Source of the DNA: UBA7657 sp049652985
GTDB taxonomy: Bacteria; Pseudomonadota; Alphaproteobacteria; Micavibrionales; Micavibrionaceae
DNA: 64,000 nucleotides
Direction: 5' to 3'
Assembly: GCA_049652985.1 (NCBI GenBank)
Contig: JBASFK010000008.1
Span: 19,934-83,933, forward strand
Positions 51,704 through 60,614 of this stretch are shown one piece after another (within the stretch, counting starts at the first letter, position 1; each line of letters begins with the position of its first letter). The notes beneath the pieces were generated by a model. That model was not told the DNA's origin, made no database searches, and saw nothing but the letters and a program-made list of their open reading frames with translations. A program made the position numbers and the translations under genes.

Positions 51704-53930
51704 TTTCATCCTCCTGTATAAGCACGGGGTCTTTCATTGCAAAGATCGGCCCGACAATTTTCTCAAGCGCAGCTTTTGTTTCAGGCTCATGTCCGCTGAC
51801 AATCGCCATTGACCATCGTTTTTGCTTTTTATGCTTGCGGTATTCCACGCCCAATAAAGGGTCGGTTCCTATATAATATCTTATAAGGGAAGCGACCCTT
51901 TTAATACCGCCGCGCCGGGTAATATATGAACCAACGGCGTTTGGTGATGACCACAGGTGCGGAGCAAAAGCATAAATATCTCTATCGCTCAAAGGAAAGG
52001 CTTTAGAGAGGTTAAATGCCTCCTGAATAGCCCGATCCATTTTAGTAACGTGACGGATTTCTTCCCATGATTTTGTCTCGGTAATAGTTGCATCAATTAC
52101 GATGGAAGTTAAAAGATAAACTTTTTTAGGAAGTGCATTATAAACAAGCCGCAAACGATCTATTGCCTGCTCAATTTCTCGCTCACGAATTTGCTCAAGA
52201 ATTTTCTGTACGAATGCATCAACATGAGCACGGACAGTCTCAGGCTCAGTTTTCCCAAGCAGCCTCCGATTGCGCGTGGCAGGATAATACTCTTGCGAGG
52301 ATAGTAATGTTTGGGGGCTACGAGAAAGCAAAGCGCGAGCTAAGCCTTCAACAGATTCATAATTAGGTTCTTCTCGTCCTACAATCACTGCGATTTCACA
52401 AGCTTCATAAGCATTCTTTCCTCGCAACGCGCCATAATGGGAGAGCATTACGTTTGATGACAGTTCCTTAGAAATAGCCATTTCAATAGCTTTGGATGCA
52501 GCAATGAAAATGGGTTTTTCACTACTCTCGGCAAGCTCATTGATAAAATCTATTAACTCTTGTCTGCGGACCAGTGCTTTTGCAGGGGGCGTCCAATCGG
52601 CATCCGTATTGTAGGCAATACCTAATGAAGTTTTTGAAAATGTTTTTTGGGGCACTTGCACTATTTCAACATTCCGCTCCGTGCGAATTTCAACACTTCT
52701 TAAATAATGCCCCCAGACCTTGCTGTTAATTTCTTGATCCGCAGAAGCATCTATTAATAAAACGGGCACTTCTCGCGGGATCATATTCTGCTTGAGAGCA
52801 TGAACACGGATTGTCTCTTTATCAGAATTATAAGTTACTGACGTGGCAACGGCTTTTCTTATGCCTATCTCATATCGCAAGTTCTCCAGCATAAGGCGGA
52901 TCAATTCAAGACGAGGCTGTTCCCAATTTTCAATGCTTGATTGTATTTTGTGTGCGGTATGAGAAGGTTTGATGTGGGGCGATGAGTTTTTTGCTACGAC
53001 AAGTTCTATATGCTTCAAAGCGTGGCTTAAATCCATTGCAGGGCTTTGTGCGAGTAATCGCAAAAAACCTAATGGGCTTTTCTGCATGGCCGTAAAGATG
53101 ATTTCAATTGTTCTTATATAAGATAAATAATGTCCAAGCTCCTTATCTGCAAACTTTCTTATTTCCGCTAACGTAAGATCAAGTGGACCTTGGATTGGCT
53201 TACCGGACGTGACTACTACAAAATTCTGCCAATTTGTTTCATCAATAATAACTAGATCAGGCTTTGGAGCGCCTGAGTTGGCAATCAAATAGCCGTGCGT
53301 CATAACGATAATACGCGGAGGATCTGTAGCCTCTAATGCGTCAAGTTCGTGAATACCTTCCCGCTGCTTTTGGTAAAGACAGGAAGAAAAGAATTCACAT
53401 TCATCCTCACTCTTTTTGCATAGATTATCTTGAACATTAATTCCTTTGGCGCCTATGTGGCGGGCTATTTTATGGCGGTCGCAGGTATCTTCATTACGCC
53501 CCTGATAAAATATGACCTCTATATCTGGGTGCTGTTCTTTAATTGACTGGCAAACTTCTTGAGCCAAGATAAGCGTAGGAGCCATAAACCAAACAGTCAT
53601 GCCTCGGCACCGTGCAAGATTTTCAATTACACGCGTAGTTTTTCCTATCCCGGCTGGCGCAATGATTTGTTTCCGGAAGGGAGTAACAACCGGCCCGAAC
53701 TTAAGTGTTTCGAGGATATGCTGAAGCTTCTCTTTCCCCTCAAGCTTTTCTGCGCCTTTAAAGGCTTCACGTTGAGCCGCTAAAGCTTGTCTATGCGCTT
53801 TCAAAAGATTTTGTTGCGCCAACGCCCCTGTAAAGAAGCCCGCTATGTAATTTTCAAGTCGTGCGCGGGCTTCCTCACTGTCCAAATTTGGATAAGGGTA
53901 ATGGGGCTGGCCCTCAGGTGCTGAGGCCAT
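51672..53930 (-). CDS. Large P-loop ATPase with Cys cluster, helicase-like
   Basis: 752 residues. Walker A IIAPAGIGKTTRVIENLARC near residue 93, motif Ia VWFMAPTLILAQEV, Walker B PDLVIIDETNWQNF near 227. Between Walker A and B lie Cys residues (DTCDRHK, then NLCKKSEDECEFFSSCLYQ), recalling the Fe-S cluster inserted at this place in XPD/DinG helicases. The C-terminal half is helicase-like but diverged. It may be the island's replication or primase-helicase protein, or a second defence effector. It faces the DISARM operon tail to tail. Confidence 0.7.
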   Translation of the reverse strand: MASAPEGQPHYPYPNLDSEEARARLENYIAGFFTGALAQQNLLKAHRQALAAQREAFKGAEKLEGKEKLQHILETLKFGPVVTPFRKQIIAPAGIGKTTRVIENLARCRGMTVWFMAPTLILAQEVCQSIKEQHPDIEVIFYQGRNEDTCDRHKIARHIGAKGINVQDNLCKKSEDECEFFSSCLYQKQREGIHELDALEATDPPRIIVMTHGYLIANSGAPKPDLVIIDETNWQNFVVVTSGKPIQGPLDLTLAEIRKFADKELGHYLSYIRTIEIIFTAMQKSPLGFLRLLAQSPAMDLSHALKHIELVVAKNSSPHIKPSHTAHKIQSSIENWEQPRLELIRLMLENLRYEIGIRKAVATSVTYNSDKETIRVHALKQNMIPREVPVLLIDASADQEINSKVWGHYLRSVEIRTERNVEIVQVPQKTFSKTSLGIAYNTDADWTPPAKALVRRQELIDFINELAESSEKPIFIAASKAIEMAISKELSSNVMLSHYGALRGKNAYEACEIAVIVGREEPNYESVEGLARALLSRSPQTLLSSQEYYPATRNRRLLGKTEPETVRAHVDAFVQKILEQIREREIEQAIDRLRLVYNALPKKVYLLTSIVIDATITETKSWEEIRHVTKMDRAIQEAFNLSKAFPLSDRDIYAFAPHLWSSPNAVGSYITRRGGIKRVASLIRYYIGTDPLLGVEYRKHKKQKRWSMAIVSGHEPETKAALEKIVGPIFAMKDPVLIQEDESDPNTDTQST

Positions 53931-53954
53931 AAGTGTACTTTCAGTTTCTTAGAG

Positions 53955-54293
53955 TTAATGCTGCTTTAAAGGAAACGGCTCATGCATGCTTGCTCGACCT
54001 GCGTCATCAAGTATTTTTATCGCTGGGATGCCCGAAGCTATACAAAAGTCTGTGAACCCTGAACACAAACCAAAATAACTACTTCGTCTCCTTAAAAAAT
54101 ACTGTGATATATGCTGGCTATATCTAGCTCGATAATAATGCCATGTATCTTGCAGGGCCTCGTATGGCAGCATAAATCTATCTGCATCGTGACTATTGCG
54201 TTCACTCACATAATGATCAAAAACACGTTTTATTTCCAAGCAATCAGCATGACTTGGTTTAAAGGTTATAGGGCCGGACTCAAGTAATCTCAT
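53955..54293 (-). CDS. Small island protein, unknown function
   Basis: 112 residues, hydrophilic, rich in Tyr, His and Arg (DTWHYYRARYSQHISQYFLR). A short conserved-looking C-terminus (DDAGRASMHEPFPLKQH). It begins right after the stop of the excisionase-like gene with two bases between, in the same operon, and precedes the ATPase gene. No family recognised. Confidence 0.6.
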   Translation of the reverse strand: MRLLESGPITFKPSHADCLEIKRVFDHYVSERNSHDADRFMLPYEALQDTWHYYRARYSQHISQYFLRRRSSYFGLCSGFTDFCIASGIPAIKILDDAGRASMHEPFPLKQH

Positions 54294-54294
54294 G

Positions 54295-54495
54295 TTAAAC
54301 TCCTTCGCTTTGAAGTGAATTTAGCCAAGCTTCCGCAGCTTGCTTTGTAATGATGGTTCTGCGACCAACCTTAAGTTTTTTTAATCTTCCAGAAAGTATT
54401 TCGGCATATATCTTTGTACGTCCTATGCTGAAAGCTTTTGAAAAAGACTCAATATCGTATGCTTGGATTTCCGATTTTATTTCATGTGTGGTCAT
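54295..54495 (-). CDS. Excisionase-like HTH protein
   Basis: 66 residues from ATG at 54495, which follows AAGGAATTACAC. Winged-helix text: YDIESFSKAFSIGRTKIYAE, LSGRLKKLKVGRRTIITKQA and AEAWLNSL, the MerR/Xis type. It stands 120 bases downstream of the integrase in the same orientation and probably serves as the recombination directionality factor or as regulator of the ATPase operon. Confidence 0.85.
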   Translation of the reverse strand: MTTHEIKSEIQAYDIESFSKAFSIGRTKIYAEILSGRLKKLKVGRRTIITKQAAEAWLNSLQSEGV

Positions 54496-54617
54496 GTGTA
54501 ATTCCTTTTTTACGTGGTTACATTTATGAACAATGGTAACCACGCATGTATGCGCTTGTGAATTACAAAACCATCAAGAAAATGTTGGAATTGCCAATCG
54601 TATTGACCGCAGGGCGG

Positions 54618-55925
54618 TCAGCTCAAATGAATGGCTTTGAGAGTCATAACATTGCTTGTGAGGTTAATACCCAAAGCAGGAAAACGATCACGAATACGTT
54701 CGGTCACATAATGAGGGGCTAAGTGCGCATAGTGTTTTTCAACCATTCGCGTATCAGAGTGTCCAAGTTGACGAGCGATAATAAGCATCTCAACTCCGGC
54801 CATAGCCAATTGGCTTGCGTGTGTATGTCGTAAGGAGTGAAAATTTACGTCCTTTGTAATGTTTGCGTTTCTTACGGCTTGGGTAAAAGGTCTTTGTTGA
54901 TATGAGCGCCCCCATGCAGAGCCGTCTGCACGTGCGAATATAAGATCATTAGCATCCTTGCCAAGACACGCTTGCGTAAAGAATTGAGCTGCTTCTGCTG
55001 TAAGCGTTATATGACGAGCTTTTCCATTCTTTGAAGGCCTCACATAAATCTGCTGTACCTCCGTATTAAAGTCCCTAACTGTTAATTTAGCCAATTCGTT
55101 GTAGCGACATCCTGTATATAAAGCGCCAGATACAAGTCTTCTAAGATCATCGGGACATGCATTTACAAGACGCGCTATTTCATCGAGTTCGAAATACCCA
55201 ATGCGGGCAGAATCAACTTTCTTAAAAGGCTTAACCCGCCGCCAAGCATCATCGCTGGCAACCTTTCCATCGAGATAAGCCTTATTCAGAATGGCTTTAA
55301 AGATATTCAAATAGCGATTGGCCGTAACCTTGCGTTTACGCAAACCTTCCTCGCTATTATCAGCTTCATGATATTGTTGGTTTCCATCCTTATCTTTGCT
55401 TTTACGGGCAGGAGTTGATGCCCGCTTTTCATGCCATTCACGAATATGATGCGTAGTTAATTTCTCGACACGGAATTTCCCAAATTCAGGCAGGATAAAA
55501 GCATCGACTATTACTTTTGTTTTTTGATAGGTTTTCCGGTTTGTTTTAAACCACGCCATGTAATCAGACACTGCTCCCTCGATTGTGTAAGGGCCATAAT
55601 GTTGACCTGCCTGTTTATGCGTGATCTGGGAAAACCACTGACGGGCTTTTTCTTGGGCTTGAGTGAAATTCAAAACCCGTATTCCGTCCGCGTCTTCAAT
55701 GTCATCCGTTATCGCAATTTGTTGTTGGATGTATTTTCGATTTTCAAGACGTATGCGGGCCACCCACGCACCGCCCCCATCTTTATGCCGCCGATATCCA
55801 ATGTGCGCCCCACGGCCAATTGTGCGCCAATACGGTTCCGCCCGTTGGCCCAATGATCGGCGTGCGGTCCGCGTTTCCAATTTTTCTTCTTTAACGGTGC
55901 GTGCCATGGTGCGGCGTAAACCCAT
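54618..55925 (-). CDS. Tyrosine integrase of the island
   Basis: 435 residues. Core catalytic residues are visible: Arg in GALYTGCRYNELAKLTVRDF, His-x-x-Arg in FHSLRHTHASQLAMAG, and the nucleophile in DTRMVEKHYAHLAP. N-terminal SAM-like DNA-binding domain (WFKTNRKTYQKTKVIVDAF). It is complete and lies 300 bases inside the right repeat, so it is the likely integrase for tRNA-Glu. ATG at 55925; an alternative is 55907. Confidence 0.93.
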   Translation of the reverse strand: MGLRRTMARTVKEEKLETRTARRSLGQRAEPYWRTIGRGAHIGYRRHKDGGGAWVARIRLENRKYIQQQIAITDDIEDADGIRVLNFTQAQEKARQWFSQITHKQAGQHYGPYTIEGAVSDYMAWFKTNRKTYQKTKVIVDAFILPEFGKFRVEKLTTHHIREWHEKRASTPARKSKDKDGNQQYHEADNSEEGLRKRKVTANRYLNIFKAILNKAYLDGKVASDDAWRRVKPFKKVDSARIGYFELDEIARLVNACPDDLRRLVSGALYTGCRYNELAKLTVRDFNTEVQQIYVRPSKNGKARHITLTAEAAQFFTQACLGKDANDLIFARADGSAWGRSYQQRPFTQAVRNANITKDVNFHSLRHTHASQLAMAGVEMLIIARQLGHSDTRMVEKHYAHLAPHYVTERIRDRFPALGINLTSNVMTLKAIHLS

Positions 55926-56227
55926 TTAATTCGTGATCGTCCTTTCATTGTTCGCTCCGTTTGGTCACCACAGTCAACTCAATTCGTCCTGTATTTTCAA
56001 TTAGTTACATTGCCGTTGCTGAATTGTGTGATTGTCCGATTGCGTGATTGCCGTATTGTTCATTGCCCGCCGTACCAGTTGAATATCATGCGTAACTTTT
56101 GCGTTTTATACGGGCAAAATCGGGTGTAAATTGCAGCGAACGTCACCGATGTGCAAAATGCAAAAGTGATTTTGAATTCAAGATGTTGGTGAATTATCCC
56201 GCACGATCAAGAACTTACGGGTTCCTT
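55926..56227. other. Control region between the integrase and attR
   Basis: About 300 bases without a convincing gene. Around 56022-56061 short GTGATTG and CCGATTG/CCGTATTG units repeat (TGTGATTGTCCGATT, GCGTGATTGCCGTATTG), which could be arm-type integrase or excisionase sites. The integrase promoter must be here. Confidence 0.45.
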
Positions 56228-56265
56228 CTTTCACGGAGGCGACACGGGTTCGAATCCCGTAGGGG
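56228..56265. repeat. attR, right direct repeat
   Basis: Identical over 38 bases to tRNA-Glu positions 36960-36997; diverges after AGGGG (CCAAA here versus ACGCCA in the tRNA). Marks the right end of the island and, because a second integrase remnant follows, probably also the left end of an older element. Confidence 0.92.
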
Positions 56266-56432
56266 CCAAATTTTCATCCGATAAAATCCGACAACATCCG
56301 ATACAGCGCTAAAAGCCCAATATTTACTGGGTTTTAATGCCCTAGGCGTCCGAGGCGATTCCTTTACATCCGGCTCTTCTGGGGGTATATATGGGGGTAT
56401 AGTCGTTTGAAGAGAAACCATATACCCCCAAA

Positions 56433-57277
56433 ATGAAGCTAACTGCCAAGAAATGTGAAACTGCAAAGCGTGATAAAGACGGCGCAAAACTATGGGATGG
56501 CGGCGGCTTATACCTAGAGCTGCATAAGAACGGCAGTAAGTATTGGCGCTATAAGTACCGCATTCTAGGGGTAGAAAAGCTGCTGGCGCTGGGGGTATAT
56601 CCAGATGTCACGCTTTCAGAGGCTCGTGAACGCCATATGGCCGCTCGAAAGCTGGTTGATCAGGATATAGATCCGAATAGGCAAAAGCAGGATATCAAGC
56701 TCACTGCGCAACTCGATGCCAAGAACACCTTTAAGGCCATTTCCTTGGAATGGCATAATCATAACAAAGATGTTTGGAGCGAAAACCATGCCCGCACTGT
56801 TATGCGTCGCATGGAACTGGATATTTTTCCAGAAATTGGGCATTTGCCCATTAAAGAGATAAACGCTCCCGTATTGCTAGCAGTGATGCGTAAAATAGAA
56901 GCTAGAAGCGCCTTCGAGATGGCAAGGCGCTCTTTGCAGTATTGCGGTGGTGTATTCAGATACGCAATCGTGACAGGCAAAGGTGAGCGGGATATTTCTG
57001 CAGATTTAAAAGGCGCATTAAAGCCTTTCAAGCGGGGACATTACACACAGGCCACGGCTTTAGAGCGTTGGCTATGAGTACGATTAAAGAGAAGCTTGGC
57101 TACAGACATGAGGTTATAGATAGGCAACTTGCGCACGCGCACAAGAACACGGTTGATAAAGCGTATGATCGTGCGAAGTTCTTGGATGACCGTAAAGAGA
57201 TGATGCAGAAATGGGCCGACTATTTGGATGGTGTCGCTAAGAACAAAACTGCAATCAAGATCAAAAATGCAGCTTAA
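56433..57277 (+). pseudogene. P4-type integrase with its catalytic domain deleted
   Basis: The first frame (56433-57077) is the DUF4102 arm-binding domain plus the SAM-like core-binding domain: LTAKKCETAKRDKDGAKLWD, KLLALGVYPDVTLSEARERH, then ARRSLQYCGGVFRYAIVTGK. It ends abnormally at ALKPFKRGHYTQATALERWL. The second frame (57068-57277) is the true C-terminus including KEKLGYRHEVIDRQLAHAHK. The R...HxxR catalytic block between them is missing. The GGGGGTAT repeats facing ATACCCCC just before the ATG may be an operator. Inactive relic of an earlier integration at the same tRNA. Confidence 0.85.
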
Positions 57278-57500
57278 AAGAAATCTTGCAAAGCAACGTG
57301 ATGCCAAAAAAGAAATTTCAGATGAAATCTTCAAAGCTTTAGGGAATCGAAAGAAATTTTCTCCAGATCAAAAAAGAAAGTTTTCTAATATTGTAGCTGC
57401 GGAGCTTCCCTACTGGCTCCGCATCGCCGAATTAAACTCTGTTACCTGCTCGACAAGATTAAGGCCCGCTTGTCAGGCTCCAGCTTGCTTTCCTTGCTGA
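57267..57500 (+). CDS. Doubtful short ORF between integrase relic and RT fragment
   Basis: ATG at 57267 inside the integrase tail encodes 77 residues. The first 50 (MQLKRNLAKQRDAKKEISDE; KFSPDQKRKFSNIVAAELPY) look like a helical basic protein; the last 25 are in a frame that is antagonistic to the RT fragment and not protein-like. No ribosome site. Probably a broken gene joined to foreign sequence near 57420. Confidence 0.3.
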   Translation: MQLKRNLAKQRDAKKEISDEIFKALGNRKKFSPDQKRKFSNIVAAELPYWLRIAELNSVTCSTRLRPACQAPACFPC

Positions 57501-58177
57501 CCGAAGTTGTAGGATGCGAGATAAAGGTAAAAAATGACGAACAAGCAAAAGCCGTGGCAGAAGCCGGCATCGTCAAGGGCAAAGGCCTGCGCCAAGGAAT
57601 GCCATTGTCGCCGTTGCTGTCAAACCTTGTGCTGAATGAATTTGATAAAAGAGCAGTAAGAAAGAAGTTCAGGCTTCTCCGTTATGCCGATGACTTGATT
57701 GGCTTCGGCACCGATGAAGATGAATGCAAGGTTATGATGGAATTCATCAAGACCGAACTTGAAAAGCTGGAGCTCGAGATTCCAGATATAAAGGACCAGA
57801 CAAAAACTGTAATCCACAAGCCGAACGAACCAGTGATATTCCTCGGCGTAGAAATTTATAAACAGGCAGAAAAATATAATAAGAAAATTCCCAAGAAAAC
57901 ATGGGACAGAGCCGTAGAAAATGTTCGTCAGCATGCCCTGCTGGAATGGAACCTCAAGGAAGGATATACCCTTCCTCAAGTCGTGCAGCGCTTAAAGGAA
58001 ATACCCGGCGGATATAAATCAGCTTTCCCAGATTGTACAAACCTAGATTCTCTGCGGCACCTGCTAGAAGAAGAAGGGATCAAGGCACAGCAGGCCTTGC
58101 TTGCCGGAATTTTTGGTGAAAAGCTTTTAAGCAGCCTGACAGCTGAACAAAAGATTTTTCTTGGCTTACCTTTTTGA
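57430..58177 (+). pseudogene. 3' fragment of a reverse transcriptase gene
   Basis: The frame contains GLRQGMPLSPLLSNLVLNEF (motif 4), FRLLRYADDLIGFG (YADD, motif 5) and VIFLGVEIYK (motif 7), then an unusual C-terminus rich in charged helices. Motifs 1-3, including the first catalytic Asp, are missing. The only starts are a TTG at 57470 and none upstream, and the in-frame sequence before it has no RT character. This is a group II intron/retron/UG-type RT that lost its 5' half. The tail resembles none of the common group II maturase domains. Confidence 0.75.
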
Positions 58178-58187
58178 TGGCGCACAC

Positions 58188-58652
58188 ATGAAGATAATTG
58201 ATCTATTGAAAGAAGATTTTTCGCAAACTCTGGAATTCATTGATAAATGCGATAACCACATATTCATGATTAAAAATTGGGCTATTATTACATCGTCTGG
58301 TGTAATCGCTTTTGCAATTTCTCAAGATCATGACTTTCTATCATTGGTAAATTTATTTTTCTTATTGGCATTTATTTATCTTGAGCTTATGTATAAGTCT
58401 TTTCAGGATACTGCTATAGAACACACTGATGACATTTCAAAACGTATAGATAAATATTTGGTAAGCCCCGATGCCGAAGACTTGCTTGCGGGATACAATC
58501 ACAGTTTTGGAAGAAAACTCAAATATCCATCAATTCGACCCGTGCTACTCAGTATTTTGTACAATAAGCAACGACGACACATTATAAATTTCTATAGTAT
58601 TCTAGCATTCATTTCAGTCGCTGCTTTTGTGGTGGCCAAGTTTGTTTCTTGA
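58188..58652 (+). CDS. Small membrane protein next to the RT fragment
   Basis: 154 residues from ATG at 58188, eleven bases after the RT stop. Two N-terminal membrane helices (NWAIITSSGVIAFAI; LVNLFFLLAFIYLELMY) and a C-terminal one (HIINFYSILAFISVAAFVVA), with a charged middle. The layout of a paired helix plus cytoplasmic part recalls SLATT-type 2TM effectors found with bacterial RTs and SLOG sensors; this is by shape only. Probably the partner of the RT in a defence or phage-exclusion module. Confidence 0.6.
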   Translation: MKIIDLLKEDFSQTLEFIDKCDNHIFMIKNWAIITSSGVIAFAISQDHDFLSLVNLFFLLAFIYLELMYKSFQDTAIEHTDDISKRIDKYLVSPDAEDLLAGYNHSFGRKLKYPSIRPVLLSILYNKQRRHIINFYSILAFISVAAFVVAKFVS

Positions 58653-58957
58653 AAAAAGGCAAATTTTTTGGGGAGTTTAGAAAAGCCTTTAAAATAAGGG
58701 CCTGCAAGTAACGTTCTGGAGCGATGCGTTTTGAATATTTGCGATTCCGAGTATTCCGGAAGCTATGTAAAAAACGCCCGTGTTTGTATTTAAAATTACT
58801 TCACGAAGACTTCAAAAAAATTTCCGTAATGGAAAATATCCGATTGCAAGGCCAGCAGCTTCCCGCAACTGAGGCGGCATACACTCAAAAGCCAGAATGA
58901 CAGCTTGCCTGTGCCGGGTTCGTGCCGTATCCAATACCGACAGGATGAATTTACATG
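58653..58957. other. Intergenic region with no recognised element
   Basis: About 300 bases after the membrane protein. AT-rich at first, then GC-richer from about 58840, which may mark the end of acquired DNA. I see no gene, tRNA or clear terminator, and no third copy of the tRNA-Glu repeat. Confidence 0.4.
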
Positions 58958-60547
58958 CTAGCTTTCGAACGTGAAGGCGAACATGCGTAGGCCGGAGGAC
59001 TGGGATTTTATAGTGACGATCCCCTCGCTAGATTTATCATCAAGAACGATGTCATACAGTTTTGAGTCTGTAATGATTATATTTTTTTCCTGGCCATCGC
59101 GCATAATACTAACTGCCTTGGGAGCACCATCTGCACTTTCCATGACCAGAAAGACTTTTTTAGCACGGTAATGAAGCGTAAGCGCATCTCCAGACGCTGC
59201 CGTTTCAATGTGCTCACCTGTTCGCACCCACGCGCCTGTCAACGCCCAGTGATGCAGAGGAATATTTTTCGCATTCGCTTCTGCTTCGTTTTTGGCGCGA
59301 TCCGTGCCCAGATAGGTTTCATGGGTTTGATCGTCAGATGTCACATCGGCTCCAGTTTCCAGTTTTGCCTCTTTGCCTAATCCCAAAAGATAACGGATAT
59401 TATTTTCAGTAATATCATAGTGTCCTTCTCCAAAGTGCGTATAGACAACCTGTCCGTTACGGTCGATCAGGTAATGAGCAGGCCAGTATTTATTTTCAAA
59501 GTTTTTCCATGTTGAAAAATCATTATCCATGGCGACAGGATATGTGATGCCAAATTTCTTCAGGGCTTTTTCTACGTTCTCTTTCTTTCCTTCAAAGGCA
59601 AATTCAGGCGCGTGAACACCAATAATGACAAGGCCGTCATCTTTGTATTTTTCATGCCATGATTTTATATGAGGAAATGTGCGGATGCAGTTAATGCAAG
59701 AATATGTCCAGAAATCAATCAGCACAACTTTGCCTTTTAATGATTCCATGTCCAGGGCTTCCGAATTCTGCCAATGCGTGATGCCTGTAATCTGAGGAGC
59801 GGGATATGGGTTCTTAAGACCATCAATCAAGGCACTTTGTGATTCCACTTGCTGCTCGCTGGCGTCGGCGTTTGTAACAACCCATTCACCGAGATTAAAT
59901 CCAAGCAATCCCATTAAAGAGAAAATAACGATGACAACGCCCATGGCTCTGCGAATGACGACCGCATGACGTGCAAGCGCGCGGACATATTTGGTCAAAA
60001 CCTGCCCAGAATATCCTATGACGAGCATAGGTATTCCTGCACCGATGCTGAATGCCGCTATCGTGGCGACAGCATCAAAATTTGTTTGCGATTGAATGAC
60101 CTGTAACAATGCAACGGCCATAATGGGACCAGCGCAAGGTGTCCAGACAAGGCCAATAAGGGCACCGATGATAAAACCGCCGCCAGCTTTTGTGGAAAGG
60201 CTGCCGCTGCTGATGTTGTTCGCTTTTCCTGCCAATCCACCTGTCAAGCTGGCGAATTTTTCCTCCAGTTTGGGGATCAACATGACGAGACCAAAAACCA
60301 ACAACAGAAAGAATGCGCCAAACTGGATTTGATCCTGCTGAATGCCAGTCGCTGCGAGGATTTGGCGGGCTATGAGGGAGAAGATTGTAAAGGTGATGAT
60401 AAAACCGAGCACAATTTGCAAAGGGCGCCAGCGGCTGCCCGATGCCGATGTCGCCAGAATAAGCGGCAGGATGGGCAGGATGCAGGGTGACAAAGCAAGG
60501 CCGAAGCCTTCGGCCAGCGCTAGTGCGGATTGTGTCAAATTTATCAT
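58958..60547 (-). CDS. dipZ: CcdA-TlpA fusion, DipZ-like thiol-disulfide protein
   Basis: 529 residues. The N-terminal CcdA/DsbD-like membrane domain has ALSPCILPILPLILATSASG and GLVWTPCAGPIMAVAL, each with the electron-carrying cysteine before Pro or Ala; the periplasmic thioredoxin-like domain has DFWTYSCINCIRTFPHIKSW near residue 285. A beta-rich C-terminal domain follows. It carries reducing power across the membrane. A GTAACC-N16-CGTA promoter at 60582-60607 links it to the ECF sigma factor. ATG at 60547 follows ATGGAGTGACCG. Confidence 0.92.
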   Translation of the reverse strand: MINLTQSALALAEGFGLALSPCILPILPLILATSASGSRWRPLQIVLGFIITFTIFSLIARQILAATGIQQDQIQFGAFFLLLVFGLVMLIPKLEEKFASLTGGLAGKANNISSGSLSTKAGGGFIIGALIGLVWTPCAGPIMAVALLQVIQSQTNFDAVATIAAFSIGAGIPMLVIGYSGQVLTKYVRALARHAVVIRRAMGVVIVIFSLMGLLGFNLGEWVVTNADASEQQVESQSALIDGLKNPYPAPQITGITHWQNSEALDMESLKGKVVLIDFWTYSCINCIRTFPHIKSWHEKYKDDGLVIIGVHAPEFAFEGKKENVEKALKKFGITYPVAMDNDFSTWKNFENKYWPAHYLIDRNGQVVYTHFGEGHYDITENNIRYLLGLGKEAKLETGADVTSDDQTHETYLGTDRAKNEAEANAKNIPLHHWALTGAWVRTGEHIETAASGDALTLHYRAKKVFLVMESADGAPKAVSIMRDGQEKNIIITDSKLYDIVLDDKSSEGIVTIKSQSSGLRMFAFTFES

Positions 60548-60581
60548 CGGTCACTCCATAAATGTGTGTTCTACCGATGAT

Positions 60582-60607
60582 TACGCAAGGATTAGGTGAA
60601 AGGTTAC
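60582..60607 (-). promoter_or_regulatory. SigF-type promoter before dipZ
   Basis: Minus strand: GTAACC (60607-60602), 16 bases, CGTA (60585-60582), about 35 bases before the dipZ ATG. Same layout as two other promoters at 61.82-61.88 kb. Confidence 0.75.
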
Positions 60608-60614
60608 AGCCTCA

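Larger units (their letters stand above)
36960..56265. mobile_element. Integrated genomic island of about 19.3 kb in tRNA-Glu
   Basis: Perfect 38-bp direct repeats of the tRNA-Glu 3' end bound the region. A tyrosine integrase lies at the right end, an excisionase-like HTH next to it and an AlpA-like HTH at the left end. The interior is visibly AT-richer than the flanks. Cargo: a hairpin array, a DUF4062 protein, a candidate ncRNA, a lipoprotein, a DISARM-like operon and a large Cys-rich ATPase. No conjugation or structural phage genes are visible, so it is an integrative, non-self-transmissible defence island. Confidence 0.9.

Noticed and set aside
57430..58177. Retron
   Set aside because: The RT is truncated, no msr/msd-like inverted repeats were seen upstream, and the upstream DNA is an integrase relic.
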